From Streptomyces sp. NBC_01445 (lineage in GTDB: Bacteria; Actinomycetota; Actinomycetes; Streptomycetales; Streptomycetaceae), in contig NZ_CP109485.1 in assembly GCF_035918235.1 (NCBI RefSeq), forward strand, positions 1,364,001 through 1,428,000: a DNA stretch of 64,000 nucleotides, written 5' to 3'. The translations under genes were made by a program, and so were the position numbers. Of this stretch, positions 1-8,117 are shown piece after piece (position 1 is the first letter of the stretch; each line of letters starts with the position of its first letter). The notes beneath the pieces are model-generated. The model made no database searches. It was not told where the DNA came from and was given only the letters and a program-made list of their open reading frames with translations.

Positions 1-1766
1 ACGTGCCGGGGAGACAGGCTGTGCCTGATCGCGCCGACGATCTCGTCGCGCAGCGCGTCGTCGAACCGTTCGCCGTCCGCAGGCACCACGAACAGCGGCA
101 TGTAGTAGCGGCCGTCCGCCATTTCGGCGCCGATGACAAGGCTGTCCGCGATCCGCGGGAGCCGTTCGACGACGGCGTAGAGGTCGGCGGATCCCATGCG
201 CACGCCCATGCGGTTGAGCGTGGAGTCGGAGCGTCCGGCCAGGAAGACGGACAGGTCGGAGTCCAGGGTGACCCAGTCGCCGTGCCGCCACACGCCGGGA
301 TAGACGTCGAAGTAGCTGCTCCTGTAGCGCTCGTGGTCGGGGTCGTCGACGAAGTGGAGCGGCATCGACGGCAGGGGTGCCGTGACCACGAGTTCGCCCT
401 GCTCCCCCACGAGCGGCTGCCCGGTGGCGTCCCAGGAGGCGAGGGCGACGCCCAAGGAGGGGCCGGAAAGCCGGCCCGTGCGCACCGGCAGCAGCGGGGA
501 GCCTCCGGCGAGCACCGAGCAGATGTCGGTGCCGCCGCAGATCGACTGGAGCCGGGAGTCGGGGGCGAGCCGGTCGTGGACCCAGCCCCAGGTGCTGTCA
601 GGCATCGCCGATCCCGTCTGCAGGATCGTCCGCAGCGCGCCGAGGTCCGTATCGGCGGCCGGGTGGGCGCCGGCCTTCTCCGCCGCGATCAGGTAGGCGG
701 CGCCGACGCCGACCGTCGTGGCGCGGGAGCGTTCGGCGATCCGCCAGAGACCGTTGATGTCGGGGTGGGTGGGGCTGCCGTCGTAGAGGACGAGCGTGCT
801 GCCGTGCAGGAGGCCCGCGACCATGAAGTTCCACACCATCCAGCTGGTGGAGGTGTGGAAGAGGTAGCGGTCGTCGGCGCGCAGGTCCACGCCGAGCCCG
901 AGTGCCTTCAGCAGTTCGACGACGATGCCGCCGTGGCCGTGAACGATTCCCTTCGGGACGCCGGTGGTGCCCGAAGACCAGAGGATCCACAGCGGATCGT
1001 CGAACGCGACGTCGGCATACGTGAGTTGGGCTTCGCCGTCGGCCAGGTCGGACCAGTGGTGCTGTGTCACGTCCGGCCGCCGTGACCATGCCGGTCCACC
1101 GGCGGACGCGTGCAGGCGGTCGACGGCGACGAGGTGGCGGACCGTGGGCAGACCGTCCAGGATCTCGGTGATGTGCGGGCGCCGGTCGTACTCCTTGCCG
1201 CCGTGGGCGTAGCCGTCCGCGGCGACCAGGACCGTCGGCCGGGCCTGGCGCAGCCGCGCGAGGACACTGGGCGTGCCGAACTCCGGAGAGCAGACCGTCC
1301 AGGTCGCGCCGACGGCGGCGGTGGCCAGGAGGGCGACCACGGCCTGCGGGATGTTCGGCAGGTACCCGGCGACGCAGTCACCGGGGCCGACGCCCATCTC
1401 ACGCAGGGCCGCGGCCGTGCCCGCCACTTCCTGGGTGAGCCGGTCCCAGGAGATCTCCACGGCGTCGCCGGTCTCGGACACGGCGATGAGCGCGGGGCGT
1501 TCGTCGGTGGCTTGGGCGAGGCACTGCTGCGCGAAGTTGAGGCGTGCTCCGGTGAACCAGGTCGCGCCGGGCATCCTCGCGTCGGCGAGCACCTCGTCGT
1601 AGTCGCTGACCGTGTCCAGGCCGTAGAACTCCCACACGGCCGACCAGAAGCCGGGCAGGTCGTCGGTGCTCCACCGCCACAGCTCGGCGTAGTCGGTGAA
1701 CGACAGTCCGCGCTCCTGCGCCAACCAGCCCAGGAATTCCGTGACGTTGGAGTTCCGGGCGCTCAT
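1..1766 (-). CDS. aacS: Acetoacetyl-CoA synthetase, C-terminus cut by window edge
   Basis: ATP-dependent activation of acetoacetate to acetoacetyl-CoA in the cytoplasm. About 588 residues lie in the window; the family runs to about 650, so the C-terminal adenylation subdomain is lost at the edge. Visible: N-terminal ACS-type segment with GFWSAVWEF, the phosphate loop WSSGTTGVPKGIVHGH, the TSTSWMVWN and QTGSAMPDS blocks, and the hinge region GRSDSTLNRMGVRMG, all typical of AacS rather than acetyl-CoA synthetase. The ATG overlaps the stop of the upstream hydrolase gene (ATGA), so translation is probably coupled. It is the last visible gene of the operon whose BKACE would release acetoacetate, which AacS would then salvage. 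The activity follows from the family; the coupling to BKACE is inference. Confidence 0.9.
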   Translation of the reverse strand, partial: MSARNSNVTEFLGWLAQERGLSFTDYAELWRWSTDDLPGFWSAVWEFYGLDTVSDYDEVLADARMPGATWFTGARLNFAQQCLAQATDERPALIAVSETGDAVEISWDRLTQEVAGTAAALREMGVGPGDCVAGYLPNIPQAVVALLATAAVGATWTVCSPEFGTPSVLARLRQARPTVLVAADGYAHGGKEYDRRPHITEILDGLPTVRHLVAVDRLHASAGGPAWSRRPDVTQHHWSDLADGEAQLTYADVAFDDPLWILWSSGTTGVPKGIVHGHGGIVVELLKALGLGVDLRADDRYLFHTSTSWMVWNFMVAGLLHGSTLVLYDGSPTHPDINGLWRIAERSRATTVGVGAAYLIAAEKAGAHPAADTDLGALRTILQTGSAMPDSTWGWVHDRLAPDSRLQSICGGTDICSVLAGGSPLLPVRTGRLSGPSLGVALASWDATGQPLVGEQGELVVTAPLPSMPLHFVDDPDHERYRSSYFDVYPGVWRHGDWVTLDSDLSVFLAGRSDSTLNRMGVRMGSADLYAVVERLPRIADSLVIGAEMADGRYYMPLFVVPADGERFDDALRDEIVGAIRHSLSPRH

Positions 1767-2356
1767 GCCGACGCCTTCGGCTTCGGTGTCGTACGGCAGC
1801 CGAAGGCCTGGAGGAATTCCAGGGCGCGGGGCCACTCGCCGTACCCGGAGGCGGGGTTGAGGTGTCCCACCGGGCCGAGGTCCACCAGACGACTGCCCCA
1901 CGCGTCGGCCAGTGCGGCGACCCGGTCGAAGCGGGCCAGGGGGTCGTTCGTGCTCGCCGCGACGACGCTGGGGAACGGCAGTGTGGCGCTCGGCGTCGGC
2001 AGCCAGCCGTTCTCACGCAGGGCCTGCGGTCCGGGGTAGCCGTCCGGCAGCGGGGCTTCGAAGTCGGGCGGCGTCGTGAGGAGGGCGCCATGCACCGGGC
2101 GGGTGTGCCGGGCCGCCCAGTGGACGGTGGTGAGCACGCCGGCGCTGTGCGCGACGAGCACGACCGGTCCCTCGATGCCCGACACCACGTCGTTCAGAGC
2201 GGTGACCTGCGCATCGCGGCTCAGCCTGAGGTCCGTCAGGGGCGGCACGGTCACCGAACCGGGGAGGCGGGCGGCGAGGGCCGTCTGCCAGTGGTCGGGG
2301 ACGTGGTCGCGCAGGCCGGGCACGAGCACGACCGTGGGCGCGGGAACGGGGTTCAT
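1763..2356 (-). CDS. RBBP9/YdeN-type alpha/beta hydrolase
   Basis: A 197-aa single-domain serine hydrolase. It opens with a hydrophobic strand ending VPGL, carries the nucleophile elbow AHSAG near residue 85, and ends with the catalytic-histidine block GHLNPASGYGEWP that typifies the RBBP9/YdeN (DUF1234-like) family. No signal peptide, so cytoplasmic. The ATG overlaps the stop of the MFS gene by ATGA, and its own stop overlaps the AacS start, so it sits firmly inside the operon. It might hydrolyse an ester or CoA thioester intermediate of the pathway. The substrate is not readable from sequence. Confidence 0.85.
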   Translation of the reverse strand: MNPVPAPTVVLVPGLRDHVPDHWQTALAARLPGSVTVPPLTDLRLSRDAQVTALNDVVSGIEGPVVLVAHSAGVLTTVHWAARHTRPVHGALLTTPPDFEAPLPDGYPGPQALRENGWLPTPSATLPFPSVVAASTNDPLARFDRVAALADAWGSRLVDLGPVGHLNPASGYGEWPRALEFLQAFGCRTTPKPKASA

Positions 2357-3624
2357 ATGGAGATCTCCGTCTTTTCGAGGGCCGGGGCCGGGGCCGATGC
2401 CGAGACGAGGCCCTTGTCGTAGTGGCGTCTGCCGAGGGTGAAGGCGAGGCTCGCCACGATGGCGATGAGCGGGACGAGGCGGAGTGCGCCGTCCAGACCC
2501 AGGCGGTCGGCGAGCATGCCGGTCACCGCGGGGCCCGGCGCGAGTCCCAGCAGACTGTTGGCGAGGGTGAGCGTGGCCATGGCCGTCGCCGCGACGGCGG
2601 CCGGGGTCAGGCTCGCCACCATGGCGGCGGCGGGACCCGCTGTTGCGTTGCACAGCAGCGTCCCGGCGCCGATGACGAGGAGTTGCGGTACGCCGGACGG
2701 GAGTTGGAACCCGCCGGCGAGCAGGACCAGCGAGCCGGCGCTGCACACGATGGCGACGTTCCACTTGAGGTGGGGGTTCCTGCGGCCGAGCCGGTCGCTG
2801 ACGATGCCGCCGCCTATCATGCCGATCCCGGTGATCAGCGCGAAGCCTCCGGCGGCGAGTCCGGCCTTGGCGGGCGGCAGGCCGTAGTAGCGGTCGAGGA
2901 AGCTGGGCATCCAGGCCATCAGCGCCATCGCGATGAACATCTGCAGGCCGCTGCCGACGTAGGCGCACAACACGGACACCGACGAGAACAGCCGGGGCAG
3001 CAAGGTCCGTACCGGGCCTCCCGTACCCGGTGCGGGGCCGGTGCCGCGGCCGGCCGGCGCCAGTCTCCGCTCGGTCACGACGACGGCGTAGACCGCGGCG
3101 AGGACCAGCCCGAACAGCCCCATGACAGCGAACGTCCAGCGCCAGCCCAGGTGTTGGGCCACCACACCGCCGATCGACACGCCGAGTACGGAGCCGAAGG
3201 CGCCGCCCGCGATGAAGGCGCCCGACAGCGTGGCCCGCAGGCCCACCGGGAAGACGCTCAGCACCACCGCGATGCCCACACTCCCGTACGCCGCCTCGCC
3301 GACGCCCACCATGAAGCGGCCGAAGAACATCTGGCCGTAGCTCGCGGAGACGGCACAGCCCAGGGTGGCCACGCTCCACACCACCGCCGCGAGGACCAGG
3401 CTCCTGACCCGGCCCCAGCGGTCCGCGAGCAGCGACAGCGGAAAGGTCAGCAGGCCGACCATGAGGGCGACGATGCCGCTCAGCGATCCCAACTGGGTGT
3501 CGGAGAGCAGCCATTCGGCCTTCAGGAGCGGGAACACCGCGTTCAGTACCTGCCGCGACATGTAGTCGGACAGCAACAGCCCAAAACTGAGGGCGAACAC
3601 CAGCCACGCGTAGCGACGGGTCAT
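2353..3624 (-). CDS. MFS transporter (catabolic-island carrier)
   Basis: A major facilitator of about 423 aa with roughly twelve hydrophobic segments. The loop 2-3 signature reads LADRWGRVRSL, and a second copy in the C-terminal half reads SDRLGRRNP, as expected for the duplicated 6+6 fold. It resembles the anion:cation symporter (ACS) branch that imports organic acids. I chose ATG 3624, four bases after the upstream dioxygenase stop. A GTG at 3645 would add seven residues and overlap that gene. Its place inside the operon suggests that it imports the compound degraded here; the substrate is unknown. Confidence 0.88.
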   Translation of the reverse strand: MTRRYAWLVFALSFGLLLSDYMSRQVLNAVFPLLKAEWLLSDTQLGSLSGIVALMVGLLTFPLSLLADRWGRVRSLVLAAVVWSVATLGCAVSASYGQMFFGRFMVGVGEAAYGSVGIAVVLSVFPVGLRATLSGAFIAGGAFGSVLGVSIGGVVAQHLGWRWTFAVMGLFGLVLAAVYAVVVTERRLAPAGRGTGPAPGTGGPVRTLLPRLFSSVSVLCAYVGSGLQMFIAMALMAWMPSFLDRYYGLPPAKAGLAAGGFALITGIGMIGGGIVSDRLGRRNPHLKWNVAIVCSAGSLVLLAGGFQLPSGVPQLLVIGAGTLLCNATAGPAAAMVASLTPAAVAATAMATLTLANSLLGLAPGPAVTGMLADRLGLDGALRLVPLIAIVASLAFTLGRRHYDKGLVSASAPAPALEKTEISI

Positions 3625-3628
3625 CGGC

Positions 3629-4504
3629 TCAGCAGGGCCTGTCACCGGCGATGCCGGCGCGCTCCATCTTGCGGACGGCGGGCCAGTAGTCCTGGACCGC
3701 GTAGTGCTGGGTGGAGCGGTTGTCCCAGAGGGCGACGCTGTTCGGGGTCCAGCGCCAGCGGACCTGGTACTCGGGGACGGCCGCCTGGCTCGTGAGGTAG
3801 TTGAGCAGGTGACTCGCGCCGGGCGCGTGGTCCTGGCCGAACCGCACGTTCTCGGGGGTGTGGTAGTTGACGAAGTGGGTGGTGAAGGAGTTGACGAAGA
3901 GGATCTTCTCGCCGGTCTCGGGGTGGGTGCGCACGACCGGGTGCTCGGCGTCCGGGTAGCGGGCCTTGAGCTGGTGGCGCTGTTCCGTCGGCATGACCGC
4001 GCCGAAGCTCGCCTCGATGCTGTGCCGGGCGCGCAGCCCGTCGATCTGGGTGCGGATGTGCTCGGGGAGCCTGCGGTACGCCTCGGCCATGTTGACCCAG
4101 ATCGTGTCGCCGCCGACCTCGGGCGTCTCGACGCAGCGGAGCAGGGCGCCCATGGGCGGGCGGTCGCGCCAGGTCGCGTCGCAGTGCAGGGCGTTCTCGT
4201 AGTGCTCGGGCTTGCTGTCCAGGTCCTTGTAGATGCGGACGAGGCCCGGGTGGTCGGGGTCGCTGCCGAGGACCGGGTGGTCCTCCAGCGGGCCGAGCCG
4301 GGAGGCGAACGCGACGTGCTCGTCGCGGCTCATGTCCTGGTCGCGCAGGAACAACACCTTGTGGCGGAGCAGCAGTTCCTTGATCTTGGCGAAGAGCGCG
4401 TCGTCATGGACGGCGTCGCCGAGCTGGACGCCGTGCAGTTCGGCGCCGATGGTGCAGGTCAGCAGTTCGACCTGGATCCGGGTGCGGGCAGCGGTCCGGG
4501 GCAT
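3629..4504 (-). CDS. TauD/TfdA-family Fe(II)/2-oxoglutarate dioxygenase
   Basis: A 291-aa alpha-ketoglutarate-dependent dioxygenase of taurine-dioxygenase type. The iron ligands are visible: H-x-D in HCDAT near residue 108 and a distal His in STQHYAV near residue 268, followed by the Arg-containing segment that binds 2-oxoglutarate. The N-terminal HGVQLGD and FLRDQDMSRDEHVAFASRLG blocks are standard for the family. ATG 4504 is preceded by GGAGAG at seven bases. Members hydroxylate sulfonates, sulfate esters, aryloxy acids or quaternary amines such as gamma-butyrobetaine, so the substrate remains open. The neighbouring BKACE and AacS make a carboxylic-acid side chain plausible, but this is inference. 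Confidence 0.9.
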   Translation of the reverse strand: MPRTAARTRIQVELLTCTIGAELHGVQLGDAVHDDALFAKIKELLLRHKVLFLRDQDMSRDEHVAFASRLGPLEDHPVLGSDPDHPGLVRIYKDLDSKPEHYENALHCDATWRDRPPMGALLRCVETPEVGGDTIWVNMAEAYRRLPEHIRTQIDGLRARHSIEASFGAVMPTEQRHQLKARYPDAEHPVVRTHPETGEKILFVNSFTTHFVNYHTPENVRFGQDHAPGASHLLNYLTSQAAVPEYQVRWRWTPNSVALWDNRSTQHYAVQDYWPAVRKMERAGIAGDRPC

Positions 4505-4537
4505 GGGTGCTCTCCAGGGGGTACGGGGGCTGGTTGC

Positions 4538-5509
4538 TCAGGGGACGAGGACGGACGAGCCCGTGGTGCGGCCCGCTTCCAGCGTGCGGTGCGCGGTCAC
4601 GGCGTCGTCGAGGGCGAAGCGCTGGTCGACGCGGATCCCGATGCGGCCGGCGGCGACGTGGCCGAACAGCTCCCCGGCGAGGTCGTCCCGCTCGGCCGGG
4701 TCGGCGATGTAGTCGGCAAGGGCCGGCCGGGTCACGAACAGCGAGCCGTGCCGGACCAGCTGCATCGCGTCCAGCGGCGGCACACCGGACGAGGTGCCGA
4801 AACAGACCAGCAGGCCGCGGCGGCGCAGCGAGGCCATGGACCCGGCGACCGTGTCCTTGCCGACGCTGTCGAGGACGAGCGGGACACCGGCCCCGTCGGT
4901 CAGCTCCCGCACGCGCTCCGCGACGTTCTCCTGCCGGTACAGGATGGTGTGGTCGCAGCCGTGGGCGCGGGCGAGTACGGCCTTCTCCTCGGTGGACACG
5001 GTGCCGATGACGGTGAGGCCGAGCAGCTTCGCCCACTGGCAGACGATCAGCCCCACGCCGCCCGCGGCAGCGTGCAGCAGGATCGTGTCCCCGGGCTTCA
5101 GCGGGTGGATACGGCGCAGCAGGTACGAGGCGGTGAGGCCGCGCATGGTCATGGCGGCCGCGGTCTCGCAGTCGATGCCGTCGGGGAGCCGGATCAGGGA
5201 ATCGGCGGGCATGACCCGCTCGGAGCTGTACGCGCCGAGCGGGCTGCCGGTGTACGTGACGCGGTCACCCTCGCCGACGTGAGTGACGCCCTGGCCGACG
5301 GCCTCGACGACACCGGCGGCCTCGACGCCGATTCCCGCGGGCAGCGGCGCCGGGTACAGACCGGTGCGGAAGTAGGTGTCCGCGAAGTTGAGGCCGACGG
5401 CCTCGTGCCGGACCCGGACCTCGCCGGGGCCGGGGGCGCCGACGGTGACCTCTTCGCGGCGCAGGACCTCGGGGCCGCCGGTCTCGTGGAAGCGGATGGC
5501 GTATGCCAC
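4538..5509 (-). CDS. Zinc-free MDR quinone oxidoreductase (Qor-like)
   Basis: A 323-aa NADPH-dependent medium-chain reductase. The N-terminal GroES-like fold is followed by the Rossmann segment HAAAGGVGLIVCQWAKLLG near residue 145, the quinone-oxidoreductase fingerprint. The Cys/His ligands of zinc alcohol dehydrogenases are absent. The GTG start at 5509 is preceded by GAGAG; no ATG gives a full-length protein. It lies between BKACE and the TauD dioxygenase in the same direction, with gaps of 71 and 33 bases. It probably reduces an enone or ketone in the pathway, or detoxifies a quinone or aldehyde by-product. Confidence 0.88.
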   Translation of the reverse strand: MAYAIRFHETGGPEVLRREEVTVGAPGPGEVRVRHEAVGLNFADTYFRTGLYPAPLPAGIGVEAAGVVEAVGQGVTHVGEGDRVTYTGSPLGAYSSERVMPADSLIRLPDGIDCETAAAMTMRGLTASYLLRRIHPLKPGDTILLHAAAGGVGLIVCQWAKLLGLTVIGTVSTEEKAVLARAHGCDHTILYRQENVAERVRELTDGAGVPLVLDSVGKDTVAGSMASLRRRGLLVCFGTSSGVPPLDAMQLVRHGSLFVTRPALADYIADPAERDDLAGELFGHVAAGRIGIRVDQRFALDDAVTAHRTLEAGRTTGSSVLVP

Positions 5510-5580
5510 GGGATGCTCTCTTCGTTCGGCTTGTTCAGCGTGTGCGGTGTGTGCGGCTTGTTCGGCTTGTTCGGCTGCCG

Positions 5581-6639
5581 TCAGCGGGCGGATCCGCCGA
5601 GCATGAAGCCGCGCTGGCCCGGACGCCGGTTGGGCACCATGCCGAGCGCGGCCAGGGTCTCGTCGGTGCCGGTGTAGTACTCGCCGATGTGGTAGATCTC
5701 CTTGGCCTCCGCGCCGTTCGCGATGTCGCGGCCGAGCGTGTCGGCGATGCTGACCATCTGCTCGACCTGCTGCACGGAGCTCATGGGCTCGCCCTTGCGG
5801 GCCCACAGGTTGTCCTCGTTGCCCACGCGGACGTGGACGCCGAGGGCGATGGCGATGGCGTTCATGGGGGCGACGGCGCGCATCGAGGACTCGATGGTGA
5901 GGACGGCGCCGTCGGGAACACGGCGGACGAACTCGATGAGGTCGGCCGGGTGGCGCCCGGAGAACCCGCCGCCGATGGCCACGTAGTTGAGGACCAGGGG
6001 GCCGGTGTACACGCCGCTGCGGATGAGACGCTCGACGGTCTCCAGCTGCGCCAGGGTGGCGAGCTGGAAGTGCGGCTGGATGTCGTTCGCGTGCAGACGC
6101 TTGAGGTGTTCGAGGTAGAAGTCGGGGCCCGCCTCGACGACCATGTCCCGGTACGCCGCGTAGTAGTCGGGCTTGGCGATGGAGGTCCCGGCGAGGTCGT
6201 CGTCGGACATGATCTCGACGATGTTCATCTGGCTGGTGTTGATGGCGATCGTCACCTGGTCGGGCCGCGGGTCGAGTTCGGCCAGCAGGTGGCGGGTGTC
6301 GTAGCTGAGCCACTTCGCCTCGGAGCCCTCGTCCTCCGGGGCGAACGAGATGGAACCACCGATCTGCAGGACCATGTCCGGGACGGCCTCGCGCAGCCGG
6401 CCGATGAGCTCGTTGAACATCGACATGCGCTTGGAGCCGTGGCCGTCAAGTTCGCGTACGTGAATGTGGAGCACGGTGGCACCGGCGTTGTAGCAGTCCA
6501 CGGCGGCCTGGACGTGCTCGTCCATGGTGAGGGGCAGGTCATCGGCGTCGCCGGGGAGCCACTCGGGGCCGTAGGGGGCCGCCTGGATCACCAGCTTCTG
6601 CTGGTTCTCGGGCAGCAGGGAGTCGTCGAGGAAGTGCAT
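5581..6639 (-). CDS. BKACE-family beta-keto acid cleavage enzyme (DUF849)
   Basis: A 352-aa TIM-barrel zinc enzyme related to 3-keto-5-aminohexanoate cleavage enzyme (Kce). Family members condense a beta-keto acid with acetyl-CoA and release acetoacetate plus a new acyl-CoA. The zinc-binding H-x-H is visible in VLHIHVRELDG near residue 50, as are QIGGS and the late VRVGNEDNLWARKGEP block. ATG 6639 is chosen because AGGAG lies six bases upstream; the ATG at 6645 touches that Shine-Dalgarno directly. It is the first enzyme gene after the AraC regulator. The family spans lysine and dehydrocarnitine pathways, so the keto acid cleaved cannot be fixed from sequence. Confidence 0.9.
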   Translation of the reverse strand: MHFLDDSLLPENQQKLVIQAAPYGPEWLPGDADDLPLTMDEHVQAAVDCYNAGATVLHIHVRELDGHGSKRMSMFNELIGRLREAVPDMVLQIGGSISFAPEDEGSEAKWLSYDTRHLLAELDPRPDQVTIAINTSQMNIVEIMSDDDLAGTSIAKPDYYAAYRDMVVEAGPDFYLEHLKRLHANDIQPHFQLATLAQLETVERLIRSGVYTGPLVLNYVAIGGGFSGRHPADLIEFVRRVPDGAVLTIESSMRAVAPMNAIAIALGVHVRVGNEDNLWARKGEPMSSVQQVEQMVSIADTLGRDIANGAEAKEIYHIGEYYTGTDETLAALGMVPNRRPGQRGFMLGGSAR

Positions 6640-6856
6640 GGTCATCTCCTGGTACGTGGACGCGCCGGGCGGCAGGCCTTCGCGGGCACACCGACCCAAC
6701 TGATGGCTGGCGCAAGGGCGTTGCGCTGTCGAGCCGCGGTGGCCCTTGCGGTACGGCCACGTTAAGAGCGGGTTACGCGCGGCGCTTCACCACAGGTGAC
6801 AGGAGACTTGTCAGTTGGGGACACGGCCGGTGGCCGGGTGGGGGCAGGGCCGGTGG

Positions 6857-7873
6857 TCAGTCCTGGACAGGGCCGGTGGCGGCCCGCTGAGCGCGCCATT
6901 CGCGTGCGCTGCTGCCGAATTGGTCACGGAACCAACGCGAGAAGGCACTGGGCGCGGAGAAGCCGAGGAGCCCGGCGATCTCGGTGAGGGAACGGCTCGG
7001 GTTCGCCACGAGCTGCTCGGCAAGCTGCGTGCGCGTGGTGTTGACGAGCGAGGAGAAGGTCTCGTCCGACGCGGCGAGATGCCGGTGGACGGTCCTGCGG
7101 TCGACGCCGAGGCTGCCGGCGACCTGTTCGACGGAGCAGCGCCCCGTCGGCAGCAGGACCTCGATCAGCTCGCGCACCCGATCGAGCTCGGTGGTGTCCT
7201 CGGAGACCGCGATGGAGTCGAAGTACTGTCGGGCGTAGCCGCGCAACAGGGGGTCCGACATCGCATTGGGGGTGTCGAGTTCGGTCGCGTAGAAAACGAT
7301 GCCGTTGAATTCCCGGTCGAATTCCACGACGGGCCCGAAGAATCGCCGGTGTGCGGAGAGGTCGAGGGGTGCGCCGTGGGAGAAGCACACGGACAGCGGC
7401 TGCCAGCGGGCGCCGAGGAACACCCGGAGAAATCCGTGGAGCACGCCGACGGCCAGCTCGACGGACTGCCGGACCTCACGTGCCTCACCGTCGAGGCTCA
7501 CCTTCACCGTGGCGAGCCCGTTCGTCTCCGTGAGCCTGCTGCGCAGCATCTCGTTGTACATACGCTCGTGGCGCACCAGGAGCCGGAGGGCGCTGCGCGC
7601 GTCGGGCTCCTCGCGCAGGACGAGGCTGATCGGGCCGAGGTTGGAGAAACGGCGCCGCTCCGCCAGGAGCAGGCCGAAGTCCTCGCGCCGCGCCGCTGCC
7701 GCCGACAGTTCGAGCAGCTCGGCGACGGCCGCGCCGGGGATCCAGCGGTCCTGAATCGTGAGTCCGACGGGGTCGAGGCCCACGCGCTTCATGAGGGCAC
7801 GGGGGTCGATGCCGAGGGACTGGCTGACCTCGATGTAGCGGCTCAGTGCCGCGTTGCGGACCAGCGGTTTCAT
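6857..7873 (-). CDS. AraC-family regulator with AraC-ligand-binding N-domain
   Basis: A 338-aa transcription factor. Residues 1-205 match the ligand-binding domain found in OruR/ArgR-like AraC proteins (MKPLVRNAALSRYIEVSQSLGIDP at the start is characteristic). Residues 230-330 hold the two helix-turn-helices, the first around VEQVAGSLGVDRRTVHRHLA and the second around IAGLLGFSAPSAFSRWFRDQFG. ATG 7873 has GGAG eight bases upstream. It is codirectional with the BKACE operon and divergent from the TauD-like/acyl-CoA ligase pair, so it is the likely activator of one or both. No operator could be assigned. Confidence 0.9.
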   Translation of the reverse strand: MKPLVRNAALSRYIEVSQSLGIDPRALMKRVGLDPVGLTIQDRWIPGAAVAELLELSAAAARREDFGLLLAERRRFSNLGPISLVLREEPDARSALRLLVRHERMYNEMLRSRLTETNGLATVKVSLDGEAREVRQSVELAVGVLHGFLRVFLGARWQPLSVCFSHGAPLDLSAHRRFFGPVVEFDREFNGIVFYATELDTPNAMSDPLLRGYARQYFDSIAVSEDTTELDRVRELIEVLLPTGRCSVEQVAGSLGVDRRTVHRHLAASDETFSSLVNTTRTQLAEQLVANPSRSLTEIAGLLGFSAPSAFSRWFRDQFGSSAREWRAQRAATGPVQD

Positions 7874-8117
7874 CGGCGCACTCCAGGGCTGTGTCCCAGA
7901 TTGATAAGTCATTCGTCCCGTGACGTCAAGCGTTGCCCGAGGTCGTGACTTAGCGTGGCACCACCGCGAAGGACGCACGGAATTCCGATGGAAGACACCT
8001 TGGCAAAGTATCGGCCTCTTGAAAAGAGGTCGATATAGCGGCGATAGAGGCCGCGAAAGAGCCGGTGAATCCAGGTCCCGGCACCTGCTTCTCACGGAAT
8101 TCCCCGGCGGAGAAAGG

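Noticed and set aside
3..1085. Long plus-strand ORF opposite the AacS gene
   Set aside because: Arg/Val/Asp/Gly-rich translation with no domain; it mirrors the third-position GC bias of the real minus-strand gene. The same applies to the many other long antisense ORFs.
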